A stretch of 64,000 nt of DNA from Pseudomonadota bacterium (lineage in GTDB: Bacteria > Myxococcota_A > Polyangia > Polyangiales > Polyangiaceae): assembly GCA_023431345.1 (NCBI GenBank), contig JAEYWK010000045.1, positions 75,986 through 139,985 on the forward strand. The letters are read 5' to 3'. Positions 24,333 through 33,100 of this stretch are shown here, piece after piece. Position 1 is the stretch's first letter, and every line of letters begins with the position of its first letter. The notes below the pieces were generated by a model. That model did no database searches and was not told the origin of the DNA. It was given only the letters and a program-made list of their open reading frames with translations. A program made the translations under genes and the position numbers.

Positions 24333-25637
24333 TCACATGAACCAGCGCACGCCTAGGTACGCCTGCCATCGCTTGTAATCCAAGTCTTCCACCGGAATCT
24401 CGTCGCTGTTGACTTGGTCGTAGAGCACGGTGGCGTTCGCGGCCAGCGTGTCCGTGAAGCGGTATTCTCCGAACGCACGAGCGTCGATACGGACCTGCTT
24501 GAAGGCGCCGACCGCCCCCGCCTCGGGAAACGCCACGCGCGAAACGCCGAACTCCAAGCCACCGGCAACGGCGCCGAGGATGAACGTGCTCAGCTGCAAG
24601 TAGCCGCGGTCGCGCTGGTAGAACGAGCCTTGATAGCTGTTGGCAAACGAGCGCTGATAGCCCAGGGCGATCGACGACAGGCCGGTCGCCACCGTCGCAG
24701 CGTCGAGGTCCGGGCGCTGCTGGATGAACCAGCGCGCTTCGGCGTTGGCGACGACGGAGTCGAATTGTCGAGCCGGGATCGTGTTCGCCCCCGGCTCGTA
24801 GAAGCTGCTGGCCCAGCCGACCATACCGAGCAGCGCGAGGTGATAAGTCACCAAGCCGTGGAATCCGATGCGCGCGCGTGCCGCGTCGCCATCGGTTTGC
24901 CTCGTCTCGTTCAAGTAGCGCACGAACGTGTAGCTGCTGTCGAAGAGCAGCGCCGAGCGCGGGAGGAAGCGCCAGCGGCCGCGCGTGTTCACTTCGTGCT
25001 GGAGGTTGGCGAGCGAGTCGAACGAGTCGTTCTCGAAGTAGTTGTAGGTGCCGGCGTAGCCCCCGCGCCACTCGAACAGCCCACCACCGGGCCGCCACGT
25101 GATGCCGCCGCCGCCGCGCAGAGTCCCGCGATTGAAGCCCTCACCGGCCAAGTCGTCCGAGCTGCCGTCGGTGTCGATGGCGCGGACGAATGCGGCGAGG
25201 AGGTCGAAGCCCACCTTGCGCTTGGGAAAAATGTTCAGCTTCGAGTCCACGCCGACCGCGACGTTGCGGGTGCTACGCGCGTCGGACTCCCCATCACCGA
25301 GAGGGAACACCTCGTGATAGGACGCATACGCGCCGGCGGAAAAGATCACGTCGGGCGCCGTCGCGGCGTTGCGGCGCGCGGCGCCGAGCGAGCTCAGGGT
25401 GAGCGAAGGTGTGATGCGCAGCTTCAGGACGTCGATGACGCCCTCGCTCTTCGACGAGCGATAGTAGTTGGAATCGTAGCCGAACTCCGCGCCTACGCTC
25501 GGATGCAGCTCGAAGTTACCGGCACGGATACCAACGCCTTCTGAAAAATCGGGGTTGGAAACCCAAGCTTGGGCCAGAGCCACGCGCGGTAGCGAGGCCA
25601 GGGCCAAGGCCGCAATCAGCGAAATTCGAGCATTCAT
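24333..25637 (-). CDS. Outer-membrane beta-barrel of polysaccharide export (BBP2-like porin)
   Basis: 434 aa. Signal peptide ends VALAQA (about residue 23). The mature protein starts FELHPSVGAEFGYDSNYYRSS, typical of BBP2-type barrels found beside OPX proteins. It then alternates beta strands to the C-terminus, RWQAYLGVRWFM. From length and strand count (about 16-18 strands by eye) it can form the outer-membrane pore for the short OPX lipoprotein, whose gene begins 7 bp downstream. This pairing matches the EpsX/EpsY-type arrangement described for Myxococcus xanthus. The polymer is unknown, since no synthase or flippase genes are near. Confidence 0.82.
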   Translation of the reverse strand: MNARISLIAALALASLPRVALAQAWVSNPDFSEGVGIRAGNFELHPSVGAEFGYDSNYYRSSKSEGVIDVLKLRITPSLTLSSLGAARRNAATAPDVIFSAGAYASYHEVFPLGDGESDARSTRNVAVGVDSKLNIFPKRKVGFDLLAAFVRAIDTDGSSDDLAGEGFNRGTLRGGGGITWRPGGGLFEWRGGYAGTYNYFENDSFDSLANLQHEVNTRGRWRFLPRSALLFDSSYTFVRYLNETRQTDGDAARARIGFHGLVTYHLALLGMVGWASSFYEPGANTIPARQFDSVVANAEARWFIQQRPDLDAATVATGLSSIALGYQRSFANSYQGSFYQRDRGYLQLSTFILGAVAGGLEFGVSRVAFPEAGAVGAFKQVRIDARAFGEYRFTDTLAANATVLYDQVNSDEIPVEDLDYKRWQAYLGVRWFM

Positions 25638-25703
25638 CGCAACTCGTTAAGGATACGAATCTCGGAACGTGGGGGTCGAGACTACTCGGTATTCAGCGAA
25701 TTG

Positions 25704-26288
25704 CTACAGCGTTGGGCTGCTGAGAACGGGAGGCTCGCTCACGAGCGGATCATCGGGGAAGTCTGACGGATCGGCGTCGGGCACGGCCGGATCGATGTCG
25801 ACCGTGACGTCGCTGTTTCCGATGAAGCCCGTCTCTTCACCAATGCACTGCTGCGCTTCGGTCACGAGTGTCTGCACGCGCTCGCGCAGCACCTGAATCA
25901 CCGTGAACTCGTGGCGCGTTCGATCCGGATCGTTTTGCGTGACCGCAGATTGAAGATCGACCACGCGGTCTTTCGCGGTGTCGATCGCCAGCTTCATCTG
26001 CTTCGCCTTGTCGTCGAGGCAAAGAGCCTTCACGACGTCTCGCTTCTTCTTCGCCTCTGCCAACTGCGACGTGACGGAGGCGCGCAGCTTATCCATCTCG
26101 GGAATGTAGGTGGCGGAGCGATCGAGCATCTGCGCGGGAGAGAGCGCGACGTCTTGACCCCCGCTCACCTCGCGCGCGGGCTCAGCTTGCGCCGGCGCCT
26201 GCCCTTCTTGAGCAATCGCGACACCCACGCCGCTCACCGCGGCGAGAGTCAAAAAGGCAACTGCCCAAGGCTTGGTTAAGAAGCGCAT
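25704..26288 (-). CDS. Periplasmic helical protein of the polysaccharide-export operon
   Basis: 194 aa from the ATG at 26288, preceded by a GGAGGG Shine-Dalgarno. Signal peptide ends GVAIAQ (about residue 27). The middle (residues 50-150) is a helical coiled-coil-like region (EMDKLRASVTSQLAEAKKKRDVVKALCLDDKAK ... VIQVLRERVQTLVTEAQQCIGEE) with two cysteines that could pair. The C-terminus is acidic and Pro-rich. I do not recognise a family. It is the first gene after a strong promoter and is followed after 66 bp by the barrel and OPX genes, so a role in assembling or regulating that exporter is plausible. Confidence 0.72.
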   Translation of the reverse strand: MRFLTKPWAVAFLTLAAVSGVGVAIAQEGQAPAQAEPAREVSGGQDVALSPAQMLDRSATYIPEMDKLRASVTSQLAEAKKKRDVVKALCLDDKAKQMKLAIDTAKDRVVDLQSAVTQNDPDRTRHEFTVIQVLRERVQTLVTEAQQCIGEETGFIGNSDVTVDIDPAVPDADPSDFPDDPLVSEPPVLSSPTL

Positions 26289-26317
26289 TCGCACAAGACC
26301 CTCCGAAAAACCACCGC

Positions 26318-26347
26318 AGTATAGGAGCCGCTGTCGCACTGTGTCAA
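26318..26347 (-). promoter_or_regulatory. Sigma-70-type promoter for the polysaccharide-export unit
   Basis: On the minus strand TTGACA (26342-26347) is followed after 18 bases by TATACT (26318-26323). The predicted transcript starts near 26311, about 22 nt before the ATG at 26288, with GGAGGG in between. This is one of the two best sigma-70 matches noticed in the window. Confidence 0.75.
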
Positions 26348-26362
26348 CGCGATGACCAGCGG

Positions 26363-26381
26363 GGAAATGTGACTCATTTCC
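26363..26381 (-). terminator. Hairpin downstream of the glt-like operon
   Basis: Perfect 7-bp stem GGAAATG / CATTTCC with a 5-nt loop, 117 bp downstream of the last gene of the minus-strand glt-like cluster and just upstream of the export-unit promoter. No T-run follows, so a terminator role is only suggested by position. Confidence 0.35.
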
Positions 26382-26497
26382 GCGGCTTCGACAGCCTGGA
26401 ACCGGTTTCCGTCCGCGCTCGAATACATGGCTGCTCCGACCCCTGTTGGATGCAGCGACCTGCGCCGAGGTTCAAAGCCCGCGGTCCGGGAGCGCGC

Positions 26498-27910
26498 TCA
26501 CTGCTTCACGAACGTCACCGGCACCGCGATCACGGCGCTGCCACCTTCCGGCGGGTCGAACTGGGCCGCCTGAGCGCGCGCCACGACGCAAGAAACGACG
26601 GAAGCTGGCAGGCTGCCCGACGTCGCCGGAGTAACGCCTGCGACCTCGCCGCCGGCGCCCACCCGAATCGTCAGACGGATGCTGCCCGCGGCGTCAGGAT
26701 TCTCGGACAGGCCGCGCTGGTAGCAATTGCGGAAACCGGCGCGCATGCCGGCCACGACGCGAGCCGCGTTGCTGACGTTGCCGCCGCTCACGGCGGCGCC
26801 GCCGACCGAGGCGTTGCCCTTGGGCCCTTCCACCTTGGCCCCGGTGCCCGTGCCCTCGGTGCCGGTACCGCGCCCGGTGCTGCCGATGCCGGCCAAAGTG
26901 CCGCCCGCGGCGCCGGGTCGGATCGCGCCGCCGCCGCCCTTGAGGTTCAAGTCGCCGCCGCCCGCGCCGACCGCGGCCGCGCTCGCGGCAGCTTGATCGA
27001 GCGAGCCGGTCGGGACCTCGCCGCTCTTCAGCACGCCCGCAGTGGCGGGACCGGTGCCGGCGAAGGCGAGCACCGCCATGTCGATTTTGTCGAGCTCGTT
27101 CGAGAGCGCCGCGGTCTCCTTGGCGCTCATCGGAGCGGCAGGTCCTGAGGGGCCGGCGGCGGGAGCAGCGGCAGCGGCGGCCGGCTTTTGCGCTTCGGGC
27201 GCCTTGTCTGGCTTCGCCGTCTCGTCCGGCTTCTCCGCGGGCTTTTCTTCCACGGGAGGCGGCGGAGGCAGGTTCTTGAGTGAGTCGATGAGGCCCGCGA
27301 CGCTCACGTCGTCGTCGACGACCGGATCGAGCCAGTCCGAGTAAATCGAGCCGAGCGCCATGAAATGGCAAAGGAACGACAGCGCCGCGATGATCGTCGT
27401 ATTCCAGTCGATCGAGCTCGCGCCACGCAACACTGCGACCGGCAGCTGCGGCTTGGGCTGCACCGGCGGCGGCGCGACGAATTGAAAGAGAAAGGTGGTG
27501 TCGCCGACGACGACCTTGCCGCGCGAGTCTTCCGTGAGGCGAACCTGGTAGGCGCCCTGCGCGTTGCGCTTCGCCTGCCCCTTCAACATATTCAGGTCGG
27601 ATATGCCCGTCGGCAGCGCGATGCGCCCCGTCATCCCGTCCATGAAGTTCAAGTGGTAGTCGTTGCCGACGAGCTCGAACAACCGGAACGTCGCCGGCAA
27701 GTTCTGCGTCGAGACCACGAACATGTTCTTTTCGCTCGCGCCGACGCTGACGTGCGTGCGCTGCTTGATGATCCGCTCTTCTGCGACGCGCCCACCCTGC
27801 ACCACGCCGATCCGGAGCACCTTCGGGCCCGCGTTCGCGGCGACTGCCCGCATCACTGCCGTCATCTGACCAGGGCGCTGCGACGTTCCGGGCTGTTGCT
27901 GCTGGGTCAT
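26498..27910 (-). CDS. FHA-TM-TonB-like protein with AgmX/PglI C-terminal domain (GltG-like)
   Basis: 470 aa. Residues about 30-145 form an FHA-like beta domain in the cytoplasm (VSVGASEKNMFVV, VVVGDTTFLFQFV). One transmembrane helix lies at about 170-190. A Pro/Lys/Glu-rich periplasmic linker (PPPPPVEEKPAEKP...) and a Gly-rich segment follow. The last 90 residues (ARVVAGMRAGFRNCYQRGL ... GSIRLTIRVGAGGEV ... VTFVKQ) are a TonB-like domain of the AgmX/PglI C-terminal family, with two cysteines. This layout is that of GltG of the M. xanthus gliding complex, which couples cytoplasm to outer membrane. Last gene of the cluster. The exact orthology is inferred. Confidence 0.82.
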   Translation of the reverse strand: MTQQQQPGTSQRPGQMTAVMRAVAANAGPKVLRIGVVQGGRVAEERIIKQRTHVSVGASEKNMFVVSTQNLPATFRLFELVGNDYHLNFMDGMTGRIALPTGISDLNMLKGQAKRNAQGAYQVRLTEDSRGKVVVGDTTFLFQFVAPPPVQPKPQLPVAVLRGASSIDWNTTIIAALSFLCHFMALGSIYSDWLDPVVDDDVSVAGLIDSLKNLPPPPPVEEKPAEKPDETAKPDKAPEAQKPAAAAAAPAAGPSGPAAPMSAKETAALSNELDKIDMAVLAFAGTGPATAGVLKSGEVPTGSLDQAAASAAAVGAGGGDLNLKGGGGAIRPGAAGGTLAGIGSTGRGTGTEGTGTGAKVEGPKGNASVGGAAVSGGNVSNAARVVAGMRAGFRNCYQRGLSENPDAAGSIRLTIRVGAGGEVAGVTPATSGSLPASVVSCVVARAQAAQFDPPEGGSAVIAVPVTFVKQ

Positions 27911-28075
27911 CGATATTCCTTCGTACCGCTAGTCCGCCGGTCCCCGGGTCCGAGGAGCCGTCGCTTCGTCACTACGTGCCAGATCGGCTTTCGCTTTACC
28001 GTCCACCGACGACGGCCACTCCGCAAAGTTCCATCAGGCTAGCCAGTCCTGAAAGGCTGGTCCACTCCATGTCTT

Positions 28076-28453
28076 TCAACGCCGCCCCTTCCGTAAGCGG
28101 CGCCCGCCGGCCAATGAGCCGATACGGCGCTGGAGCTCGCCGCAACCCGCCCAGCCGATGAAGCCGAACAGGAAGCTGCCCCCCGCCAGCGGGTAGTGCG
28201 CACTTCCACCCGTCAGCTCCCACACCGCGCAGCCGGTGCCGCCGAACAGCGCGGCGCGGCCCCAGGCTCTCACGTTGCGCAAGGCAAGGCCGAACACCAG
28301 CGCCTGCTCCTTGTCGCGAAGGCGCGCCTCGAGCTCGTCGTCGTCAGCGGCGCCGACCCCGCCCTTCAGCAAGGCGCGGCAGCGCTTCAGCGAGCGCATC
28401 GAGGCCCAGATGGTCGCCGCCGAGAGCGTGCCCGCCACGACCAAGGTCAACAA
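28076..28453 (-). CDS. Small inner-membrane protein in the glt-like cluster
   Basis: 125 aa from a TTG start, preceded by GAGG (6-8 nt). It has an N-terminal hydrophobic segment (LTLVVAGTLSAATIWA), a charged helical stretch (ELEARLRDKEQALVFG) and one or two further hydrophobic segments (AALFGGTGCAVWEL, GGSFLFGFIGWAGCG), then a basic C-terminus. No recognised family. It lies between the gltF-like and gltG-like genes. The 165-bp gap to the gltG-like gene on its downstream side shows no gene. Confidence 0.6.
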   Translation of the reverse strand: MLTLVVAGTLSAATIWASMRSLKRCRALLKGGVGAADDDELEARLRDKEQALVFGLALRNVRAWGRAALFGGTGCAVWELTGGSAHYPLAGGSFLFGFIGWAGCGELQRRIGSLAGGRRLRKGRR

Positions 28454-28459
28454 AGGACC

Positions 28460-28726
28460 TCAAAATGGATCGTTATAAACGGCCTTCTCGATGCGATCGA
28501 GGAACGGCTGCCGCAGCTCGGCGAGCGTGAGCTTGGGCTGGATGCGGCTCACGTCGACGGCGGCGATCGGCTTCTGCACGCGACCAACGATCGTGACCTC
28601 GCTGATGGTGACCACGCGAGGCTTCTTCTGCGCGAGCGCGCCGGATGGGCAGAGCAGCGCCAGAGCGCTCAGCGCGCCGAGCAGCAGGCGGAAGCAACGA
28701 GCAGCGGAGAGCGAGAGTGAGGGCAT
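28460..28726 (-). CDS. Small periplasmic protein (GltF-like by position)
   Basis: 88 aa. Signal peptide ends SGALAQ (about residue 33). The mature 55-residue part, VVTISEVTIVGRVQKPIAAVDVSRIQPKLTLAELRQPFLDRI, carries a short motif (VxIxGRVQKP) and ends EKAVYNDPF, suggesting a small partner protein. Gene order (GltD/AgmU-like, GltE/AglT-like, this gene, GltG-like) corresponds to gltD-E-F-G of M. xanthus as I recall it; the assignment as GltF rests on position, not on a recognised domain. Confidence 0.65.
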   Translation of the reverse strand: MPSLSLSAARCFRLLLGALSALALLCPSGALAQKKPRVVTISEVTIVGRVQKPIAAVDVSRIQPKLTLAELRQPFLDRIEKAVYNDPF

Positions 28727-28730
28727 GTTC

Positions 28731-28754
28731 TTTCTCGGTTACTTTCTCGGTTAC
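28731..28754. repeat. 12-bp tandem duplication between glt-like genes
   Basis: TTTCTCGGTTAC occurs twice in direct tandem, filling nearly all of the 29-bp gap between the gltE-like stop and the gltF-like start. On the transcribed strand it gives two copies of an SD-like GAGAAAG, the nearer one placed just before the ATG at 28726. Confidence 0.85.
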
Positions 28755-28755
28755 T

Positions 28756-30108
28756 TCACGGGTTGGGTGCAGCGGGCGCGGCGGCGGCGGCGTCTTCGGC
28801 GACCTTGGCTTCGGCGAGCGCCTTCTGCGTCTTGGCGCGGGTGATGAGCTCGTCGGTGTCGTCGGGCGCGCCGCCCGCCGTTCGCGGCTTGAGCTTCTTG
28901 TACTGCTCGAGCTCGCTGATGGCCTTGTCGGCCGCTTGCGTCGGCGTCAGGCCCGGCACACTGGTGGAGAACAGGTAGAGCAAGCCGAGGTTGTAGTGAG
29001 CCTGGGCGACGCTCGGATCGGTCTTCACGACCCAATCGAGCTCACGCTGCGCTTCGGCCGTCTTGCCCAGCAGGCGATAGGCGTCGCCCAGGTTGAGCCG
29101 CGCCAGCACGTTGAGGGAGTCGTAGCGCAGCGCCGTCTCGAGCAGGGTGGAGGCCTCGGCGGCGTTACCCGATTCGAGCAAGTAGTTGGCGAGGTGCACG
29201 CGCGCCTCCACCAAATCCGGCCTGAGCTCGATCGCCTTCTGCAGCTCGGGGATGGCCGCCGCTTTGAGCCCTTGCTCCTTGTAGATCAAGCCGCGGAGCA
29301 GCCGCGCCTCCGCGTTGTTCTTGTCGCGCGGGGGGTTCTCTTCGCCGTAGCCGTCGAGGATGCCCTTGAGCGCGTACAGCGCGAGATCGAGCCGGCGCGA
29401 GCGGTAATGATCACGCGCGAGCGTGATCATGGCCGGTCGGTAGTCGGGGTTCTTCTTCAAGGCTTCCTGAGCGAGGCGCTGGGCCGCGCCCGAGTCACCC
29501 TGAATCGACTTCACCTCGGCCATTGCCCCCGTCACGGCCGCGCTCTTCGGCATCTGCGCCTGGCGGGCGCTCAGGAAATCGTTGGCTTCGTCGGGCTTTC
29601 CGGTGCGGGCCAGCAGCACGCCGTAGGCGACGATCGCAGGTTCGTAGTCGGACACGATCGCCGTCGACTGGCGGTAGGCTTGCAGCGCGCCCGACGTCTC
29701 GTTGAGCCGCTCTCGCACGACGCCGAGCGAGTAGTACGCCTGGTACGCCTTGGGGTCGGCTTGCGTGGCGGACACGAACTGATTCTTGGCGCCTTGCAGA
29801 TCACCCGCCTGAAATGCCTGCATACCCGCTTGGTAGGCGGCCTGGGCGGAGGCGTTCATGGCCGGCCGCTGCGCCGCCGACTCGCCGCTGGTGGGCGCGT
29901 CGCTCACCGCGAACTGCTGGCCTTGGGGGCTGGTGGCGACGCCGCCTTCCGTCCCCGGGGGAGGAGCCGTGGGCGCGCCGGTCGGCGCCTTCGCCCCTTC
30001 CCCGGCCGCGGCGCCACCGCCGCCGCACGCCACGCACAGACTCAAGACCGCGCCGATACCGGCGAGTCGATAAGGTTTGTCGAGCTTCTGCATGACGTGT
30101 TCTTTCAT
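28756..30108 (-). CDS. TPR lipoprotein (AglT/GltE-like)
   Basis: 450 aa. Lipoprotein signal ends LCVACG (Cys about residue 28); a second in-frame ATG at codon 6 is an alternative start. After a low-complexity Gly/Ala/Pro linker, at least eight TPR-type repeats run from about residue 85 to 420 (AYQAGMQAFQAGDLQGAKNQF, AYYSLGVVRERLNETSGAL, RLLRGLIYKEQGLKAAAI, ARLNLGDAYRLLGKTAEAQ, HYNLGLLYLF). The outer-membrane TPR lipoprotein AglT (GltE) has this layout in M. xanthus. It starts within the last codon of the 1366-aa gene (4-bp overlap). Confidence 0.82.
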   Translation of the reverse strand: MKEHVMQKLDKPYRLAGIGAVLSLCVACGGGGAAAGEGAKAPTGAPTAPPPGTEGGVATSPQGQQFAVSDAPTSGESAAQRPAMNASAQAAYQAGMQAFQAGDLQGAKNQFVSATQADPKAYQAYYSLGVVRERLNETSGALQAYRQSTAIVSDYEPAIVAYGVLLARTGKPDEANDFLSARQAQMPKSAAVTGAMAEVKSIQGDSGAAQRLAQEALKKNPDYRPAMITLARDHYRSRRLDLALYALKGILDGYGEENPPRDKNNAEARLLRGLIYKEQGLKAAAIPELQKAIELRPDLVEARVHLANYLLESGNAAEASTLLETALRYDSLNVLARLNLGDAYRLLGKTAEAQRELDWVVKTDPSVAQAHYNLGLLYLFSTSVPGLTPTQAADKAISELEQYKKLKPRTAGGAPDDTDELITRAKTQKALAEAKVAEDAAAAAPAAPNP

Positions 30109-33100
30109 TGCACGAACGCGGGCAAGGGAGCGGGCGCGCCCTTGGGCGGCGGCGCCGACGAGATGCCCGGCCGCATGCGCGGGAACATGCCCTCGGTGTA
30201 GCTCAGGTCCTTCACGGTCGCAGTGAACTGCTTCATCTTGGCTTCACCGATCACGTCCGTGAAGAAGGCCAAGCGCCGGATGGAGCGAATGACCTGCGGG
30301 TTGGCGACGTTGTAGCGCTTGGCCAGCACCACCGCGTTCGCGTAGCGCTCGATCATGATCGAGTCGGCGCTGTTGAGCTCTTGGTCGCGCTTGTCGCGCC
30401 AGGCCTTTTGCGCATTGACGCGAGCAGCGTCCGCTTTCTCCTGCAAATCGGGGTTATCGCTGTTCTCGGCGCGCTTGATGATGGCTTCCGTCTTGGCGTC
30501 GAAGATCTTCAGCTCCGGCGGGCGAGTGTTGTAAAGGCCCGTGCGCAGCGAATCGTAGAGTGAGCCCTGACGCGCGATCGCCGCCGTCGTCCACTCGGGC
30601 GAGACGTAGGCGTCGATGACGTGCTGCAGCTTGTCGAACCACTTCTTCGCGTCGCCCGCGTCCTTCGTGTACTGGTTGATGACCTCTTGCATCGTGCCGC
30701 GGTAGCGGTGATGCCCCGTCTCGTAGTCGAAGGCGCGACTGATCTCGTCGTCACGCATCGTGAAGTCGGCCTCCGCGGCCATGTTGGCTTCCTTGGAGCC
30801 GAGGGCGGTGTTCTTACCGCCTTCGGTCGGAGCGAGCCGCTTCCACTTCTCGAACGCGGCGATGGTCTGCTCCCACCACTTGTTGGTGTCACCCGCGAGC
30901 ACGGCCTTGCGCGTCTTCGCCGCCCAGTAGGCGGCCTGAACCACGTACTGCGCCGCTGCGTCCTTCTTCCCATTGGCGGTGAAGTAGTCCTCCATCGCGC
31001 GCTGCGCAGTGCGACGCGCGGCCGCGTTGGCGCCTTCGTCGGCGCTGTACGGATCCCACCGCTTCAGCTCGGCGCTGGCGACGATGAAATCCGCTTCCGC
31101 CATCTCCTTGGGTGAGGCCCCGAGGGTCTGGAAGCGCTCACGCGCTCGCGTCATGCCGCCGCGGTCACCCAGGCTCGCGTAGAGTGAGAGCCCCTGCCGC
31201 GCTGACTCTCGCCGGCTGTTCTGCGGGAAGTGCTGGTTATTGCTGATCTTGTCGTACGTCTCGGCGGCGCGCGGGTAGTTGAAGAACAGCACGTACGCGC
31301 CTGCCAAGGCGTCGTAGGCGCCCTGCAGGTATTTCGCGCGCTCTTCGTACTTCTTCGGCTGAGCCGCCACCGGGGGCTTGGCCTTGGCGTCACCGTTCTT
31401 GAGCGCGCTCAGCGTCTTCTCGTTGCCGTAGCGGGAGATGAACAGCTCGTACATCTCGATCGCCTTGTCGTATTCGCCGACCTGCTTGTACGCGAAGGCG
31501 CCGTTCATGGCCGCCTCGGGGGCCTCGTCACGGTCGGGTGCCGAGTCCAGCGCCACCTTGTAGGCCGCCGCCGCCTCGCGCCACTTCTTGTTGCGCTCGG
31601 GCCCCTCCGGCATCTTCTCCGCTTCCTCGTACAGCTTGCGCGCGTCGAGGTAGGCAACGCCCTGCTGCACGGGCTTGCGGATGCTCTCTTCCGCCTTCTG
31701 TGTCTCGGCGTTGTAAGCGCAGCTCTTGCCCTCCGCGAGCCGGCGACTCTCGGTGGCGTTGCCCGAGAAGTTGCTCATGCTGATGAGCTTCTCCCAAGAG
31801 CGGTAGCCCCACTCGTTTACCCCGCAGTATTGATCGTACAGTGGTCGGAAGCGCTTCTCCGCGTTTTCGAAGTCACCGTAGACGAAGTACAGATCCGCGG
31901 ACTGGAACGCGTAGAGCAAGCCGTTCCTCTGTGGGTCGCGGTCGAGCGGGATGCGGTCGTTGTACTCGTCACGCGCCTTGATCGCGTCGAGCACCGGCTG
32001 GGGCACGACGTCTTTCACGGGCCGGCGCGCGTCGCCCTCGCCAGAGAACTTCAGCTCTTCGCGCTTCTCGATGCCCTGCGCTCCGTTCGTCTCTTGAAAG
32101 ACGCGGTATTGGTCCTCGAGCACCTTCTCGGCGATGGTGACGACGTAGTACGCGGCCGGCTGCAGGTACTTGTCGTCTTCGTTCGAGTCACGCACGCTCG
32201 CGGCGCTGTCGCGCGCCGCCCTCACCTCGGCCGGCTGCGGCGTACGGCCGATGGTGGCTTGGAGCACCACGACCCAATAGCGCGCGTCCGCGAGCCAGAA
32301 GCGGCTCTCGTACGCGTCCATGGCTTGCGCGTCTTGCTCGAGGTAGGCGGCCCAGCCCGTCTCCGCCAAGCGATACTCGGCGATCGCCTTCTCGATCAGC
32401 GCCCGCTGCTCGCCGGCGTCGTTCAGCTCGAGGGCCTTGTTGTAGTAGCCGCGAGCATAGTTGGTGTGATCGGCGGCGGCGCGCTTGAGGCCGCCCTTCA
32501 CCAGCTGCTCGGCGGTGGTGAGCGCCTCCGGGTCGTCGCGGTTGGCGTCGACCCAGGGCGTCGTGCCCACGTACGCGGCGAGCTTCGTGCGTGACTCGAG
32601 CGCCTTCGAGGCGTACTCCGCGCGCGCCTCCGAGCCGTCGGGCGCGAGGCGCGACAGCTGGTCGTATAGCTCCGCGACGCGGTTCTGCATCATCGGCGCG
32701 TCCCGATCCATCGGGAATTTCCTGAGCGTGAGCTCGAGCGTCGTCACCGCGTTGCGGTTCTGCGTGATCTCGATGAACTCCTGAGCGAGCGCCTTGTAGA
32801 TGGCGACCGTCCATTTCTTGTCCTGCGGGATCAGCGCCGGGTCCTGCACGCGCGTGATGGCGATCGCCATCTTCTCTTCCGCGCGCAGCGGATCGGGCTC
32901 GGTGTCGAGCACGTCACTGCGCGGGATGTAGGGGTGCTCGGGCGGAGGCCCATCGAAGTCGACGTAGGTGAGCGAGCCTGCGATGTAGGTGAACGCTTCC
33001 TGTCGGAAATCAGCGCCCGGATCGCCCGTCTTGGCTTCCTGCTCGTCGGCGTAAGCGAGCAGCTTCACGAACCAATCGACGGCCGTGCGGTAGCGCTGCT

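Noticed and set aside
31230..32594. 454-codon plus-strand frame opposite the 1366-aa TPR gene
   Set aside because: Antisense shadow, Val/Leu/Arg-rich, no start signal; the TPR pattern is on the minus strand.
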